The notes beneath the pieces were generated by a model. It was not told where the DNA came from and ran no database searches. It saw only the letters and a program-made list of their open reading frames with translations. The translations under genes and the position numbers were made by a program. This document shows, piece by piece, positions 1-6,708 of a DNA stretch of 11,005 bases (the stretch's first letter is position 1; every line of letters begins with the position of its first letter). Location of the stretch: NCBI GenBank assembly GCA_031546715.1, contig JAVBKA010000067.1, positions 1-11,005 on the forward strand, in the 5' to 3' direction. This stretch comes from JAVBKA01 sp031546715 (lineage in GTDB: Bacteria; Bacillota; Clostridia; Oscillospirales; UBA929).

Positions 1-2
1 AG

Positions 3-344
3 GACGCTAACTTCATTGCATACCTCGCCTGCTCCTACAGCGACGACCCGTTGGTTAGGTACTCAGGGGCGTTAAGCGCATTTTGGTCAGTTGTGGACGA
101 TATTTCAGATGCCAAGGAAAGAAACAGACTTTGGAGCTTAATTGACCCACGGGTGTGGAAAGACTTTGATGCGGCAGCTAAAAGAAATGAGAAGCTAAAC
201 CCTGAAAAGCTAGAGGCTGTGTCAGCTGCGGCTGAAAATGTCAACAATTCATACCTGAAAACTATGGGCATTGAGGACGGCGTAAAGAACTACAGCAGGG
301 TAACAGATTTACTAGTTGCATACTACCTAAAAAAGATTTCGTAG
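3..344 (+). CDS. C-terminal fragment of an unrecognised protein
   Basis: An open frame enters from the left edge and runs in frame to a TAG at 342-344, giving about 113 visible residues. The start lies outside the window. A TTG at 51 could be read as a start, but the frame is open to the edge and nothing like a ribosome-binding site precedes it, so this is best treated as the tail of a longer gene. The visible part is soluble, charged and probably helical. It has aromatic residues near the fragment start, a Lys/Glu-rich middle and a hydrophobic stretch close to the C-terminal KKIS. There is no membrane segment and no cysteine cluster; a single Cys lies near the left end. I do not recognise the family. 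It is co-directional with cheA, but a promoter lies between them, so it need not be functionally linked. Confidence 0.6.
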   Translation, partial: DANFIAYLACSYSDDPLVRYSGALSAFWSVVDDISDAKERNRLWSLIDPRVWKDFDAAAKRNEKLNPEKLEAVSAAAENVNNSYLKTMGIEDGVKNYSRVTDLLVAYYLKKIS

Positions 345-360
345 AAAAAACGTTTTTTTT
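345..360 (+). terminator. A/T-rich palindrome just after the stop, weak terminator candidate
   Basis: The stop codon at 342-344 is followed at once by six A, CG and eight T, a perfect 14-base palindrome (345-358) ending in a T run. It has the T tract of an intrinsic terminator but almost no GC stem, so it would be a weak one at best. Its position between the upstream gene and the cheA promoter fits a transcript end. Confidence 0.3.
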
Positions 361-371
361 GATAGTTTTGT

Positions 372-399
372 TTGACTTTTGATAATTATCCTATATAAT
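372..399 (+). promoter_or_regulatory. sigma-A-like promoter of cheA-cheW
   Basis: TTGACT at 372-377 and TATAAT at 394-399 are separated by 16 bases, a good match to the vegetative promoter consensus. Transcription would start near 406, giving a leader of about 65 bases before cheA. The spacer holds a perfect 10-base palindrome, GATAATTATC, at 381-390. No sigma-28 motif was found upstream of cheA. Confidence 0.7.
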
Positions 400-470
400 A
401 TAACATTGTAAGAGTATACAGAATAGTACAGGTTTATAATTAACACCTGAAGCAGAATGGGGCGGTATGT

Positions 471-2567
471 ATGGCCAACGATCCAATGCTGGAAATGTAC
501 GTCTTTGAAAGCGTACAGCTTACAGAGCGATTAGAGGAAATTTTAATTGAGGGTGAGAATCTAGGCGGCTTTAACCAAGAGCATATTAACGAGATATTTA
601 GGATAATGCATACAATCAAGGGCTCGGCTGCAATGATGGAGTATAACCAGATTGCAACCTTGGCGCATTGGTTGGAAGATATTTTCTTCCACATCCGTGA
701 GCATGAGAGTGCCAAGCCTAACTGGGGAGAAATTGCGGATATTTGTCTGCAAGCTGTTGACTTCTTTAAAGCTGAGGTTGGCAAGATTCAACAATCCCTA
801 CCAAGCGACGGCGACATGTCAGCTATTTTAGTTCGCTGTAAGAGCGAGCTTGAAGCGTTGAAGTCTGGCAAAGAACCTCCGGAAAATTCCAAGAAAATGG
901 TCACTGTGCCGCTTGATACGGCTGTTGCAGTGCCTTCTTCTGTAGCTGTGCCGTCCTCAGGCGGAGCAGACTACGTTGCAACCGTGTATTTTGAAAACGG
1001 ATGTAAAATGGAGAATATTCGTGCATATCAGATTGCAAACGCTTTGTCTGACCATGCGGTGAGCTTATCAACTGTCCCTGCTGACCTGCTTGAGGATTGC
1101 AGTGACGAAATTATTTCTAACGGCGCAAAGTTTATTATTGCATCTACACAGGATATTTCGGTTCTAAGAGAGATAATTTCAAGTGCATTGTTCGTTAAGA
1201 GCTTTGAGCTGGAATCCAGCGCAGGAAACAAAATAACTGCCGCCCCTGTTGTTGAAAAGGTCGATGCAGAGGTTGAGGCCGCTCCTGTTAAGCAGGTCGA
1301 GAAGCCTGTTGTGGAGACTAAGCCTGTGGCTGTACCGACTGCTGCTGCGCCTGCAAAGAGTGCGCCTGTCACTGCTCCGATTCCTGCAAACGAGATGAAG
1401 GCAAGTGTTATCAACGTAAACGTTGAAAAGCTTGACAAGCTCATGGATTTAATGGGCGAAATTGTTATCAGCGTTGCGATGGTTGTCGGAAGTCCTGACC
1501 TTGCGGGCTTGAAACTTGACAATTTTGAAAAATCTTCCTCACAGCTTTTGAAAAACACTAACGAGCTGCAAAACGTTATTATGTCGGTTCGCATGATTCC
1601 TATTTCGTCCACCTTCCATAAAATGAACCGTATAGTCCGTGATACTGCTAAAAAATTAGATAAAGAATGCGAGCTTGTTATCCTCGGTGAAGAAACTGAG
1701 GTTGACAAGAACATTATTGACAATCTTTCCGACCCGCTGATGCATATTGTCAGAAATTCCATGGACCATGGACTTGAGTCAACTAAAGAAGACCGCGTTA
1801 ACGCCGGAAAGTCCCCAATAGGAAAAATTATTCTCGAAGCCCGTAACTCCGGCTCTGACGTAATTATCTCTATTACCGATGACGGACGCGGACTTAACAA
1901 GGATAAAATTCTTGCCAAGGCATTGGCAAACGGCTTGCTGACAAGACCTGAATCAGACTACACCGACAAAGAAATTTATCAGTTCATTATGCTCCCAGGC
2001 TTCTCAACTAACGAAACCGTCACTGAGCTTTCAGGCCGCGGTGTTGGTATGGACGTTGTTAAGAAGGGCATTGAAAAGGTCGGCGGCACTGTACAGCTAG
2101 ACTCTATCCCTGGTCAAGGCATGGTTGTTACAATCCGCATTCCGCTTACGCTGGCTATTGTGCAGTCTATTGAAATCACAGTCGGCGATAATATCTACCT
2201 CATCCCCACACTTAATATCCGTGAATCCTTTAAGCCTGAGCCAGAGAACATTATTGTTGACCCAGACGGCAATGAGATGATACTTTTCCGCGAAGAGTGT
2301 TATCCGATTATCCGCTTGCACCAGTTATTCCGCGTAAATACCGATGTCACCAATTTTGAAGACGGTATTGTCGTTATGATTGAAGACGAGGGTCATATGG
2401 TTGGCTTGTTTGCAGACCACATGGTTAGCGAGCAACAGGCAGTTGTTAAGCCAATCCCATCATTTATTACTGAGCGTATCGGTCAAATCCGTGGTATTTC
2501 CGGATGCACCATTATGGGAAATGGTAATATCTGCTTGATTATTGACGTTAAGTCATTAACAGTGTAA
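471..2567 (+). CDS. cheA: Chemotaxis histidine kinase CheA
   Basis: CheA is the cytoplasmic kinase that takes signals from chemoreceptor arrays through CheW, autophosphorylates on a histidine, and passes the phosphate to CheY (and CheB). All five domains are visible in 698 residues. The P1 phosphotransfer domain (about 1-110) has phosphoacceptor H47 in MHTIKGSAA. A P2-like response-regulator docking domain spans about 167-248. A linker rich in Pro, Val, Ala and Lys runs from 252 to 308. The P3 dimerisation region starts near 312 (LDKLMDLMGEIVI). The P4 ATPase has an N box (HIVRNSMDHG, 425-434), G1 (DDGRG, 470-474), an F box (PGFS, 509-512) and G2 (GRGVGM, 522-527). The P5 CheW-like domain occupies about 565-698. 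Start ATG 471 follows a purine-rich GGGGCGG at 459-465. It forms an operon with cheW 12 bases downstream. No kinase motif is missing. Confidence 0.97.
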   Translation: MANDPMLEMYVFESVQLTERLEEILIEGENLGGFNQEHINEIFRIMHTIKGSAAMMEYNQIATLAHWLEDIFFHIREHESAKPNWGEIADICLQAVDFFKAEVGKIQQSLPSDGDMSAILVRCKSELEALKSGKEPPENSKKMVTVPLDTAVAVPSSVAVPSSGGADYVATVYFENGCKMENIRAYQIANALSDHAVSLSTVPADLLEDCSDEIISNGAKFIIASTQDISVLREIISSALFVKSFELESSAGNKITAAPVVEKVDAEVEAAPVKQVEKPVVETKPVAVPTAAAPAKSAPVTAPIPANEMKASVINVNVEKLDKLMDLMGEIVISVAMVVGSPDLAGLKLDNFEKSSSQLLKNTNELQNVIMSVRMIPISSTFHKMNRIVRDTAKKLDKECELVILGEETEVDKNIIDNLSDPLMHIVRNSMDHGLESTKEDRVNAGKSPIGKIILEARNSGSDVIISITDDGRGLNKDKILAKALANGLLTRPESDYTDKEIYQFIMLPGFSTNETVTELSGRGVGMDVVKKGIEKVGGTVQLDSIPGQGMVVTIRIPLTLAIVQSIEITVGDNIYLIPTLNIRESFKPEPENIIVDPDGNEMILFREECYPIIRLHQLFRVNTDVTNFEDGIVVMIEDEGHMVGLFADHMVSEQQAVVKPIPSFITERIGQIRGISGCTIMGNGNICLIIDVKSLTV

Positions 2568-2579
2568 GGAAGTGATCGA

Positions 2580-3044
2580 ATGGACGAAATGAACGATCTG
2601 CTAGCAAATGAAAGCTCTATTGAGGATCAATATTTAACCTTCTCTATCGGTGAAGATATTTACGGAATAGAAATCGAGTATGTTTCTGAGATTATTATGG
2701 TTCAGGCGATTACAGAAGTGCCTGAAGTTCCTAATTATATTAAGGGCATAATTAATCTGCGCGGCAAAATCCTTCCGGTTATGGATGTTCGTGTACGCTT
2801 TAATATGGAGCCTATGCCGTACAATGACCGAACCTGCATTATGGTTATAAACTTCAATAACGCCCTTATAGGTTTAATTGTTGATACCGTATGCGAAAAT
2901 ATGGATATTCCTCCCGATGTTATCACTGAGCCAGCCATCGGCAAAAACCAATACTCTAACCGCTATATCAGAGGTATTGGTAAGACACACACCGGAATCA
3001 AGCTTCTTATCAACACTGCAAAGCTGATTTCTGACAAAGACTAA
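2580..3044 (+). CDS. cheW: Chemotaxis coupling protein CheW
   Basis: CheW is the cytoplasmic adaptor that bridges chemoreceptor tips and the P5 domain of CheA. The 154-residue protein has the usual CheW length and a short acidic N-terminal extension (about 1-15). The signature IKGIINLRGKILPVMDVR lies at 54-71 and includes R61, a position generally important for receptor and CheA contacts. A second conserved block (ALIGLIVDTV) covers about 95-104. The ATG at 2580 follows GGAAGTGA, 5-12 bases upstream, and lies 12 bases after the cheA stop, so the two are co-transcribed and probably translationally coupled. A strong intrinsic terminator follows about 70 bases after the stop. The window has no cheY, cheB, cheR, cheC or cheD, so the rest of the pathway must be encoded elsewhere. 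Confidence 0.96.
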   Translation: MDEMNDLLANESSIEDQYLTFSIGEDIYGIEIEYVSEIIMVQAITEVPEVPNYIKGIINLRGKILPVMDVRVRFNMEPMPYNDRTCIMVINFNNALIGLIVDTVCENMDIPPDVITEPAIGKNQYSNRYIRGIGKTHTGIKLLINTAKLISDKD

Positions 3045-3116
3045 ACTGCGATAGATATCTGCATAATCGATTGTTGACACCAATTTTTGTCGGTTTGCAC
3101 TTTTGGAATTAAATAC

Positions 3117-3161
3117 AAGCGGAGCATTCATTTTGTTAGGAATGCTCTGTTTTCTTTTTTT
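3117..3161 (+). terminator. Intrinsic terminator after cheW
   Basis: GAGCATTC (3122-3129) pairs perfectly with GAATGCTC (3140-3147) around a 10-base loop. The stem extends outward to about 13 pairs through 3117-3121 and 3148-3152 with two G-U wobbles. A T-rich tract (TTTTCTTTTTTT) overlaps and follows the 3' arm up to 3161. This is a standard Rho-independent terminator and ends the cheA-cheW operon. Confidence 0.85.
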
Positions 3162-3364
3162 CAGTTTAAATATATTTTCCCTTTTGTTGCAAAAACAACG
3201 GAAAAATTCTTCCAGTTCTGGTAAGCTTAGCGCAGACGAATTCAATTATTGTGCTATTCACGATAGTTCTGACACTAAAAGGATTCCATATAAGTTGAGT
3301 CTGACTAATTTCAGCATTATTTGGATATGATAATGTCGTCTATTTTTTAAAGGGAGGTACTACA
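3162..3364. other. Non-coding spacer between the cheW terminator and hcp
   Basis: This completes the roughly 320-base gap between cheW and hcp. I see no credible gene here. A plus-strand open frame crossing it starts inside the cheW terminator, and its hydrophobic N-terminus is simply the translated T tract. The stretch holds a small GTTG/CAAC hairpin (3186-3199), the upstream region of hcp, and a strong ribosome-binding site AGGGAGG (3351-3357). Confidence 0.6.
3298..3335 (+). promoter_or_regulatory. Weak promoter and operator candidate upstream of hcp
   Basis: The best promoter-like pair is CTGACT (3301-3306) and TATGAT (3326-3331) with a long 19-base spacer, so the promoter is not convincing on its own. 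Two inverted repeats overlap it: AGTC-T-GACT at 3298-3306 and CATTAT-N9-ATAATG at 3315-3335. hcp genes are commonly controlled by nitrosative-stress or redox regulators (HcpR, NsrR or FNR-type), but neither repeat is a clear match to the consensus sites I know. Confidence 0.3.
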
Positions 3365-4939
3365 ATGAAAAATATGTTTTGTTTTCAATGCGAACAAACC
3401 GCAGGTAACATAGCCTGTACAGGACGTGCAGGAGTGTGCGGTAAGCAGGATGGTACAGCTAATTTTCAGGATGAGCTGACAGGGGAGCTGATTATGCTTG
3501 CAAAGGCACTGGGCAGCACCAAGCCAAGCGAGGCTCACCTTCGATTAATGCTTGAAGGTATATTTTCCACAATCACCAACGTCAATTTTGACGATGCTGT
3601 ATTGAAGGAAAAAATTGCAGAAACCCACAAGGCAAGAGTGGAACTTTCTGGCGGCAAGGACATGGGCGACGCCTACAAAATGGGTCAGCTTTGGGATGCC
3701 GACGAGGATGTACGTTCCCTGAAATCATTGGTACTATTCGGTCTAAGAGGCATGGTAGCATACGCCTACCACGCTTATGCGCTGGGCTATACTGACGACG
3801 AAGTAAGCGAGTTCTTCTTCAAAGCATTAGCCGCAATAAGCGAAGAAAGCGACTCAAAAGTGCTTTTACCACTGGTATTGGAAACTGGTAGAGTTAATCT
3901 TAACTGCATGGAACTGCTTGACAGAGCGCATACCGAAAGCTACGGTACTCCAGTGCCCACACAGGTGTCCTACCTCATCGAAAAAGGTCCATTTATCGTG
4001 GTCAGCGGACATGACCTCCATGATTTACAGCTTCTGCTTGAGCAAACCGAAGGCAAAGGCGTTAATATTTACACCCACGGCGAAATGCTGCCAGCACATG
4101 GTTATCCTAAGCTAAAGAAATTTGCACATTTAAAGGGTAACTTCGGTACAGCGTGGCAGAGCCAGCAAACAGAGTTTGCAAACATTCCCGCACCCGTACT
4201 TTTTACAACCAACTGTTTAATGCCTGTTAAGGACAGCTATCGCGACCGTGTGTTCACAACTGCTGTTGTGGCATTCCCAGACCTTGTGCATATCGGAGCG
4301 GACAAGGACTTTACACCTGTTATAAACAAGGCTCTCGAGCTTGGCGGCTACATGGTTGACCACCAAATGTGCGGTATTAACGGCGGAACATCTCTCACCA
4401 CAGGCTTTGGACATGGCACAGTCCTTTCAGTGGCAGACAAGGTTATTGACGCAGTTAAGTCTGGCGCGATTAAGCACTTCTTCCTCGTTGGCGGCTGCGA
4501 CGGCGCAAAACCGGGACGTAACTACTACACGGAGTTTGTCAAGCAAACACCAAGCGATACAATTATCCTAACTCTTGCCTGCGGCAAGTTCCGCATTAAT
4601 GACCTAGAGCTGGGCGAAATCGGCGGACTGCCACGCATCATGGATATGGGTCAATGCAACGACGCCTACTCAGCTATTAAGGTTGCCATAGCTCTTGCAG
4701 AAGCCTTTGAGTGCGGAGTGAACGACCTGCCGCTGTCCATGGTACTGTCTTGGTACGAGCAAAAAGCGGTTTGCATCTTGCTGACGTTGCTTCACCTCGG
4801 AGTAAAAAACATTATCCTCGGACCATCACTTCCTGCCTTTGTATCCCCAAATATTTTCAGCTTCCTAAGAGAAAACTTCGGACTTGCAGCAATTACAACT
4901 CCGGAAGACGACCTAAAACGCATCTTAGGCAAGGCTTAA
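3365..4939 (+). CDS. hcp: Hydroxylamine reductase / hybrid-cluster protein Hcp
   Basis: Hcp is a cytoplasmic iron-sulfur protein of anaerobes that reduces hydroxylamine in vitro and acts in nitric oxide and nitrosative-stress defence. This copy has 524 residues. Four N-terminal cysteines for the proximal cluster are C6, C9, C18 and C25. The hybrid-cluster ligands are all present: H216 and E240 (GHDLHD, HGEMLPAHGYP), C284 (TTNCLMP), C378 (GGCDGA), C406 (LACGKFR), C431 (GQCNDA), and E465 and K467 (SWYEQKA). Their spacings match those I recall for the Desulfovibrio enzyme almost exactly. The gap between the last two cluster cysteines is six residues, where class I enzymes usually have five. The ATG at 3365 follows AGGGAGG at 3351-3357. 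The gene stands alone; no adjacent Hcr reductase is present. Confidence 0.97.
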   Translation: MKNMFCFQCEQTAGNIACTGRAGVCGKQDGTANFQDELTGELIMLAKALGSTKPSEAHLRLMLEGIFSTITNVNFDDAVLKEKIAETHKARVELSGGKDMGDAYKMGQLWDADEDVRSLKSLVLFGLRGMVAYAYHAYALGYTDDEVSEFFFKALAAISEESDSKVLLPLVLETGRVNLNCMELLDRAHTESYGTPVPTQVSYLIEKGPFIVVSGHDLHDLQLLLEQTEGKGVNIYTHGEMLPAHGYPKLKKFAHLKGNFGTAWQSQQTEFANIPAPVLFTTNCLMPVKDSYRDRVFTTAVVAFPDLVHIGADKDFTPVINKALELGGYMVDHQMCGINGGTSLTTGFGHGTVLSVADKVIDAVKSGAIKHFFLVGGCDGAKPGRNYYTEFVKQTPSDTIILTLACGKFRINDLELGEIGGLPRIMDMGQCNDAYSAIKVAIALAEAFECGVNDLPLSMVLSWYEQKAVCILLTLLHLGVKNIILGPSLPAFVSPNIFSFLRENFGLAAITTPEDDLKRILGKA

Positions 4940-4950
4940 GCACTTGCGGA

Positions 4951-4997
4951 TTAACTGGATAGTAAAAATATGTTTGCATATTTTACTAACGGGTTAA
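4951..4997 (+). other. A/T-rich hairpin in the hcp 3' region
   Basis: AGTAAAAATATG (4961-4972) and CATATTTTACT (4977-4987) form an 11-pair stem with one bulged A and a TTTG loop. Outer arms TTAAC (4951-4955) and GTTAA (4993-4997) can extend it after an internal loop. It lacks a GC core and a T tract, so it is more likely a 3'-end structure in the mRNA than a terminator. Confidence 0.35.
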
Positions 4998-5027
4998 GAG
5001 AGCATGTAATGTAAAACTCAAAAAAAC

Positions 5028-5061
5028 GCCCATGGTTTCGATGATAATCGAAATCATGGGC
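5028..5061. terminator. Shared terminator hairpin between convergent hcp and the minus-strand operon
   Basis: A 15-pair stem with a GATA loop (5043-5046) joins GCCCATG at 5028-5034 to CATGGGC at 5055-5061 and continues through TTTCGAT/ATCGAAA. Read on the minus strand, the stem is followed by CGTTTTTTG, a good U tract. Read on the plus strand it is followed only by ATCGCTTTT. It should end the minus-strand operon and may also stop hcp transcription. The one imperfect pair is G-U in plus-strand RNA and A-C in minus-strand RNA. Confidence 0.8.
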
Positions 5062-5068
5062 ATCGCTT

Positions 5069-5662
5069 TTAAGGTGCAGTTGCCGTTATTATTTCAGCCT
5101 TTTTAATGATGAAATTCACTGACGAAAACTGAGAACCTGTAATATGCACGTCATAATTAGCGGCGATTGTGAGCTGAATGTCTAATGAGCTTTCAGTCAT
5201 ATGAGAGATGATTTTACTGGTGGAGGACAATAGTACGGCGTTGATTTCCTCCTTACTGAGGTACGGCGAAAGCATAACTCTGGCAAGCTCCATAGCGTCG
5301 TCAATAGAGCCGACCTGAACGCTGCCCGCATCGATTGCACCGCTCATTTCTGCCATGGTGCCGCGTTTATATAATGTATCGACCGAGATGCTGTTGTCGG
5401 CGGTTTTGTATGAGGTTTTTGTTTCTTCGCCTTGGGTGTCTGTAACAACATCCTTGATGTTGCCTTCGGCTTCAAGCACTCGAAGCTGTGTAAACATTTC
5501 ATGTTCGGCAGTTAATGTAATGTTCTCAGGGTTAAAAACCAGTGAAACAATGCTCCAATTAATGACAATTACTACTGCAATTGCAATAATTGCTGCGGAA
5601 ATTACTCCTAAAAATACCCATAAACCTAATCTATCGCTAACGCGGCTGGGGAGCTTTTTCAT
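5069..5662 (-). CDS. Unrecognised protein with one N-terminal membrane segment
   Basis: The product has 197 residues from an ATG whose codon ends at 5662 on the plus strand. That start is preferred over an upstream one because AGGAGA lies 6 bases before it. The upstream alternative would also overlap the dipeptidase gene. Basic residues at the start (KKLPSR) are followed by a hydrophobic helix at about 13-42, with no cysteine, so this is not a lipoprotein. The rest is a mixed Ser/Thr-rich domain of about 150 residues, probably outside the membrane given the positive N-terminus. I do not recognise the family. It lies 10 bases downstream of the dipeptidase gene, and its ribosome-binding site overlaps that stop codon. 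The two are therefore co-transcribed and likely coupled. Any shared function is inference. Confidence 0.75.
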   Translation of the reverse strand: MKKLPSRVSDRLGLWVFLGVISAAIIAIAVVIVINWSIVSLVFNPENITLTAEHEMFTQLRVLEAEGNIKDVVTDTQGEETKTSYKTADNSISVDTLYKRGTMAEMSGAIDAGSVQVGSIDDAMELARVMLSPYLSKEEINAVLLSSTSKIISHMTESSLDIQLTIAANYDVHITGSQFSSVNFIIKKAEIITATAP

Positions 5663-5672
5663 TAACTTTCTC

Positions 5673-6500
5673 CTAAGTATTAATAATACGGTAAAAATTT
5701 TCAAACGCTATTTTTTCACGAATACGGTCGGACACTGGTAGCGTTTCTATTAGTCTCGGCACTGCAAGGACATCGCATAGACCCTCGGGAAGCTCTGAGC
5801 AACCGTCAAAATCGCTGCCGATTCCCACGGAATCCTCTCCCGCGACCTGTAGCACATGCACAATATGGGTCGCCACAGTGTCCAAGCCTACGTTTTTGTA
5901 TGCTGATAAAAAATCGTTATAGAACGTAATTCCCACCACACCGCCTGATGCGGACACTGCCCGAAGCTGAGCGTCACTGAGGTTGCGGCGGTGGGGGCGC
6001 AGTGCGGCGCAACAGGTGTGGGACACTATTAGAGGCTTCCTCGAGATTTCGCAAACATCCCAAAAAGTTTTTTCTGAGGCATGTGCAAGGTCAACAGTAA
6101 CATTTTTTTCTTGCAGATACCGAACTACGTCTCTGCCAAAATTAGTCAAAGGGTTGTTGCCGTGACAGCCTCCTGCTATTTTATTATCATGGTTCCATGT
6201 TAAGCCTGCAAAGCGAATGCCAAGGCCAAGGCGTACAAGCTCCTCAACGTCCTCAAGGGTACTGACGGCGTCCATGCCTTCGATTGACGGCATTAACTCG
6301 AGGTTGCCATTGCCGACAGCATAGGAAAGCTCATAGCTGTGCAGTTTTTGAAGCTGCTGAACTTGATTTTTGCCAAATGATGCCATCATTTGTATGCCTG
6401 CACCACGCTTAATGGCGCGCTCAACGTCAAAATGACCGTCATTTTTAAGTATGCTGTCCTTTGCGGACAAGGTATCGCAATGGGCGTCGAAAATTTTCAT
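5673..6500 (-). CDS. Membrane-dipeptidase-family (peptidase M19) enzyme
   Basis: This belongs to the renal dipeptidase family: binuclear zinc amidohydrolases that cleave dipeptides, some accepting D-residues at the C-terminal position. Visible residues are H7 and D9 (FDAHCDT), the bridging glutamate E74 (PSIEG), H140 (LAHAS), H161 (VSHT), a probable substrate-binding arginine in HRRN at 170-173, and D230 in GIGSDFDG. The H140-H161 and H161-D230 spacings (21 and 69) equal those I recall for the human enzyme. At 275 residues it is shorter than most relatives (roughly 310-370); the missing length lies before H140. The C-terminal ENFYRI motif is intact. There is no signal peptide, so it is predicted cytoplasmic. 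The ATG ending at 6500 has GAGGT upstream. Its natural substrate cannot be read from the sequence. Confidence 0.93.
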   Translation of the reverse strand: MKIFDAHCDTLSAKDSILKNDGHFDVERAIKRGAGIQMMASFGKNQVQQLQKLHSYELSYAVGNGNLELMPSIEGMDAVSTLEDVEELVRLGLGIRFAGLTWNHDNKIAGGCHGNNPLTNFGRDVVRYLQEKNVTVDLAHASEKTFWDVCEISRKPLIVSHTCCAALRPHRRNLSDAQLRAVSASGGVVGITFYNDFLSAYKNVGLDTVATHIVHVLQVAGEDSVGIGSDFDGCSELPEGLCDVLAVPRLIETLPVSDRIREKIAFENFYRIINT

Positions 6501-6517
6501 AGCGTTTACCTCGATGT

Positions 6518-6547
6518 ATTATATTTCTTAGGCTCATGAATTGTCAA
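6518..6547 (-). promoter_or_regulatory. Sigma-A-type promoter of the dipeptidase operon
   Basis: On the minus strand, a perfect TTGACA (plus-strand 6542-6547) is followed after 18 bases by a perfect TATAAT (6518-6523). The transcript would start about 10 bases before the ribosome-binding site, leaving a very short leader. An inverted repeat, TAGGCT-N12-AGCCTA (6529-6552), spans the spacer and the -35 box and could be an operator. Confidence 0.85.
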
Positions 6548-6640
6548 GCCTATCTGGACAATGGATGCTGTTTTTTGTTTAAAAAAATAAAATTGCTATT
6601 TTCTCCAAAATTTTATAAAAATATGTATTTAACCTGACGC

Positions 6641-6667
6641 TAAAGTTTTTTAGAATTCTACCGATAT
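6641..6667 (+). promoter_or_regulatory. Flagellar sigma-28 (SigD/FliA) promoter of the flgF-flgG-yvyF operon
   Basis: TAAA (6641-6644), 15 bases, then ACCGATAT (6660-6667) differs at only one base from the Bacillus SigD consensus TAAA-N15-GCCGATAT. Transcription would begin near 6674, about 35 bases before the flgF start. A-rich and T-rich tracts lie upstream (about 6571-6630) and may act as UP-like elements. The divergent dipeptidase promoter is about 100 bases away. Confidence 0.88.
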
Positions 6668-6708
6668 ATTGAACATTGGAAATAATAATTTACTGTGAGG
6701 TATCATTA

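Noticed and set aside
1028..1918. 296-residue open frame on the minus strand within cheA
   Set aside because: It is the antisense shadow of cheA; the opposite frame carries complete CheA motifs throughout, and the minus product is Ser/Thr-rich low-complexity with no recognisable domain.
3103..3330. Possible 75-residue membrane protein on the plus strand between cheW and hcp
   Set aside because: It starts inside or just before the cheW terminator, its hydrophobic segment is the translated T tract, and no correctly spaced ribosome-binding site precedes any of its starts.
5663..5704. Upstream start for the minus-strand membrane protein adding 14 residues
   Set aside because: It would overlap the end of the dipeptidase gene, and a well-placed AGGAGA precedes the downstream ATG ending at 5662.
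6593..6619. Possible sigma-A promoter upstream of flgF (TTGCTA, 15 bases, TATAAA)
   Set aside because: The spacer is too short and the -35 weak; it lies in an A/T-rich tract where such matches occur by chance. The sigma-28 promoter is far better.
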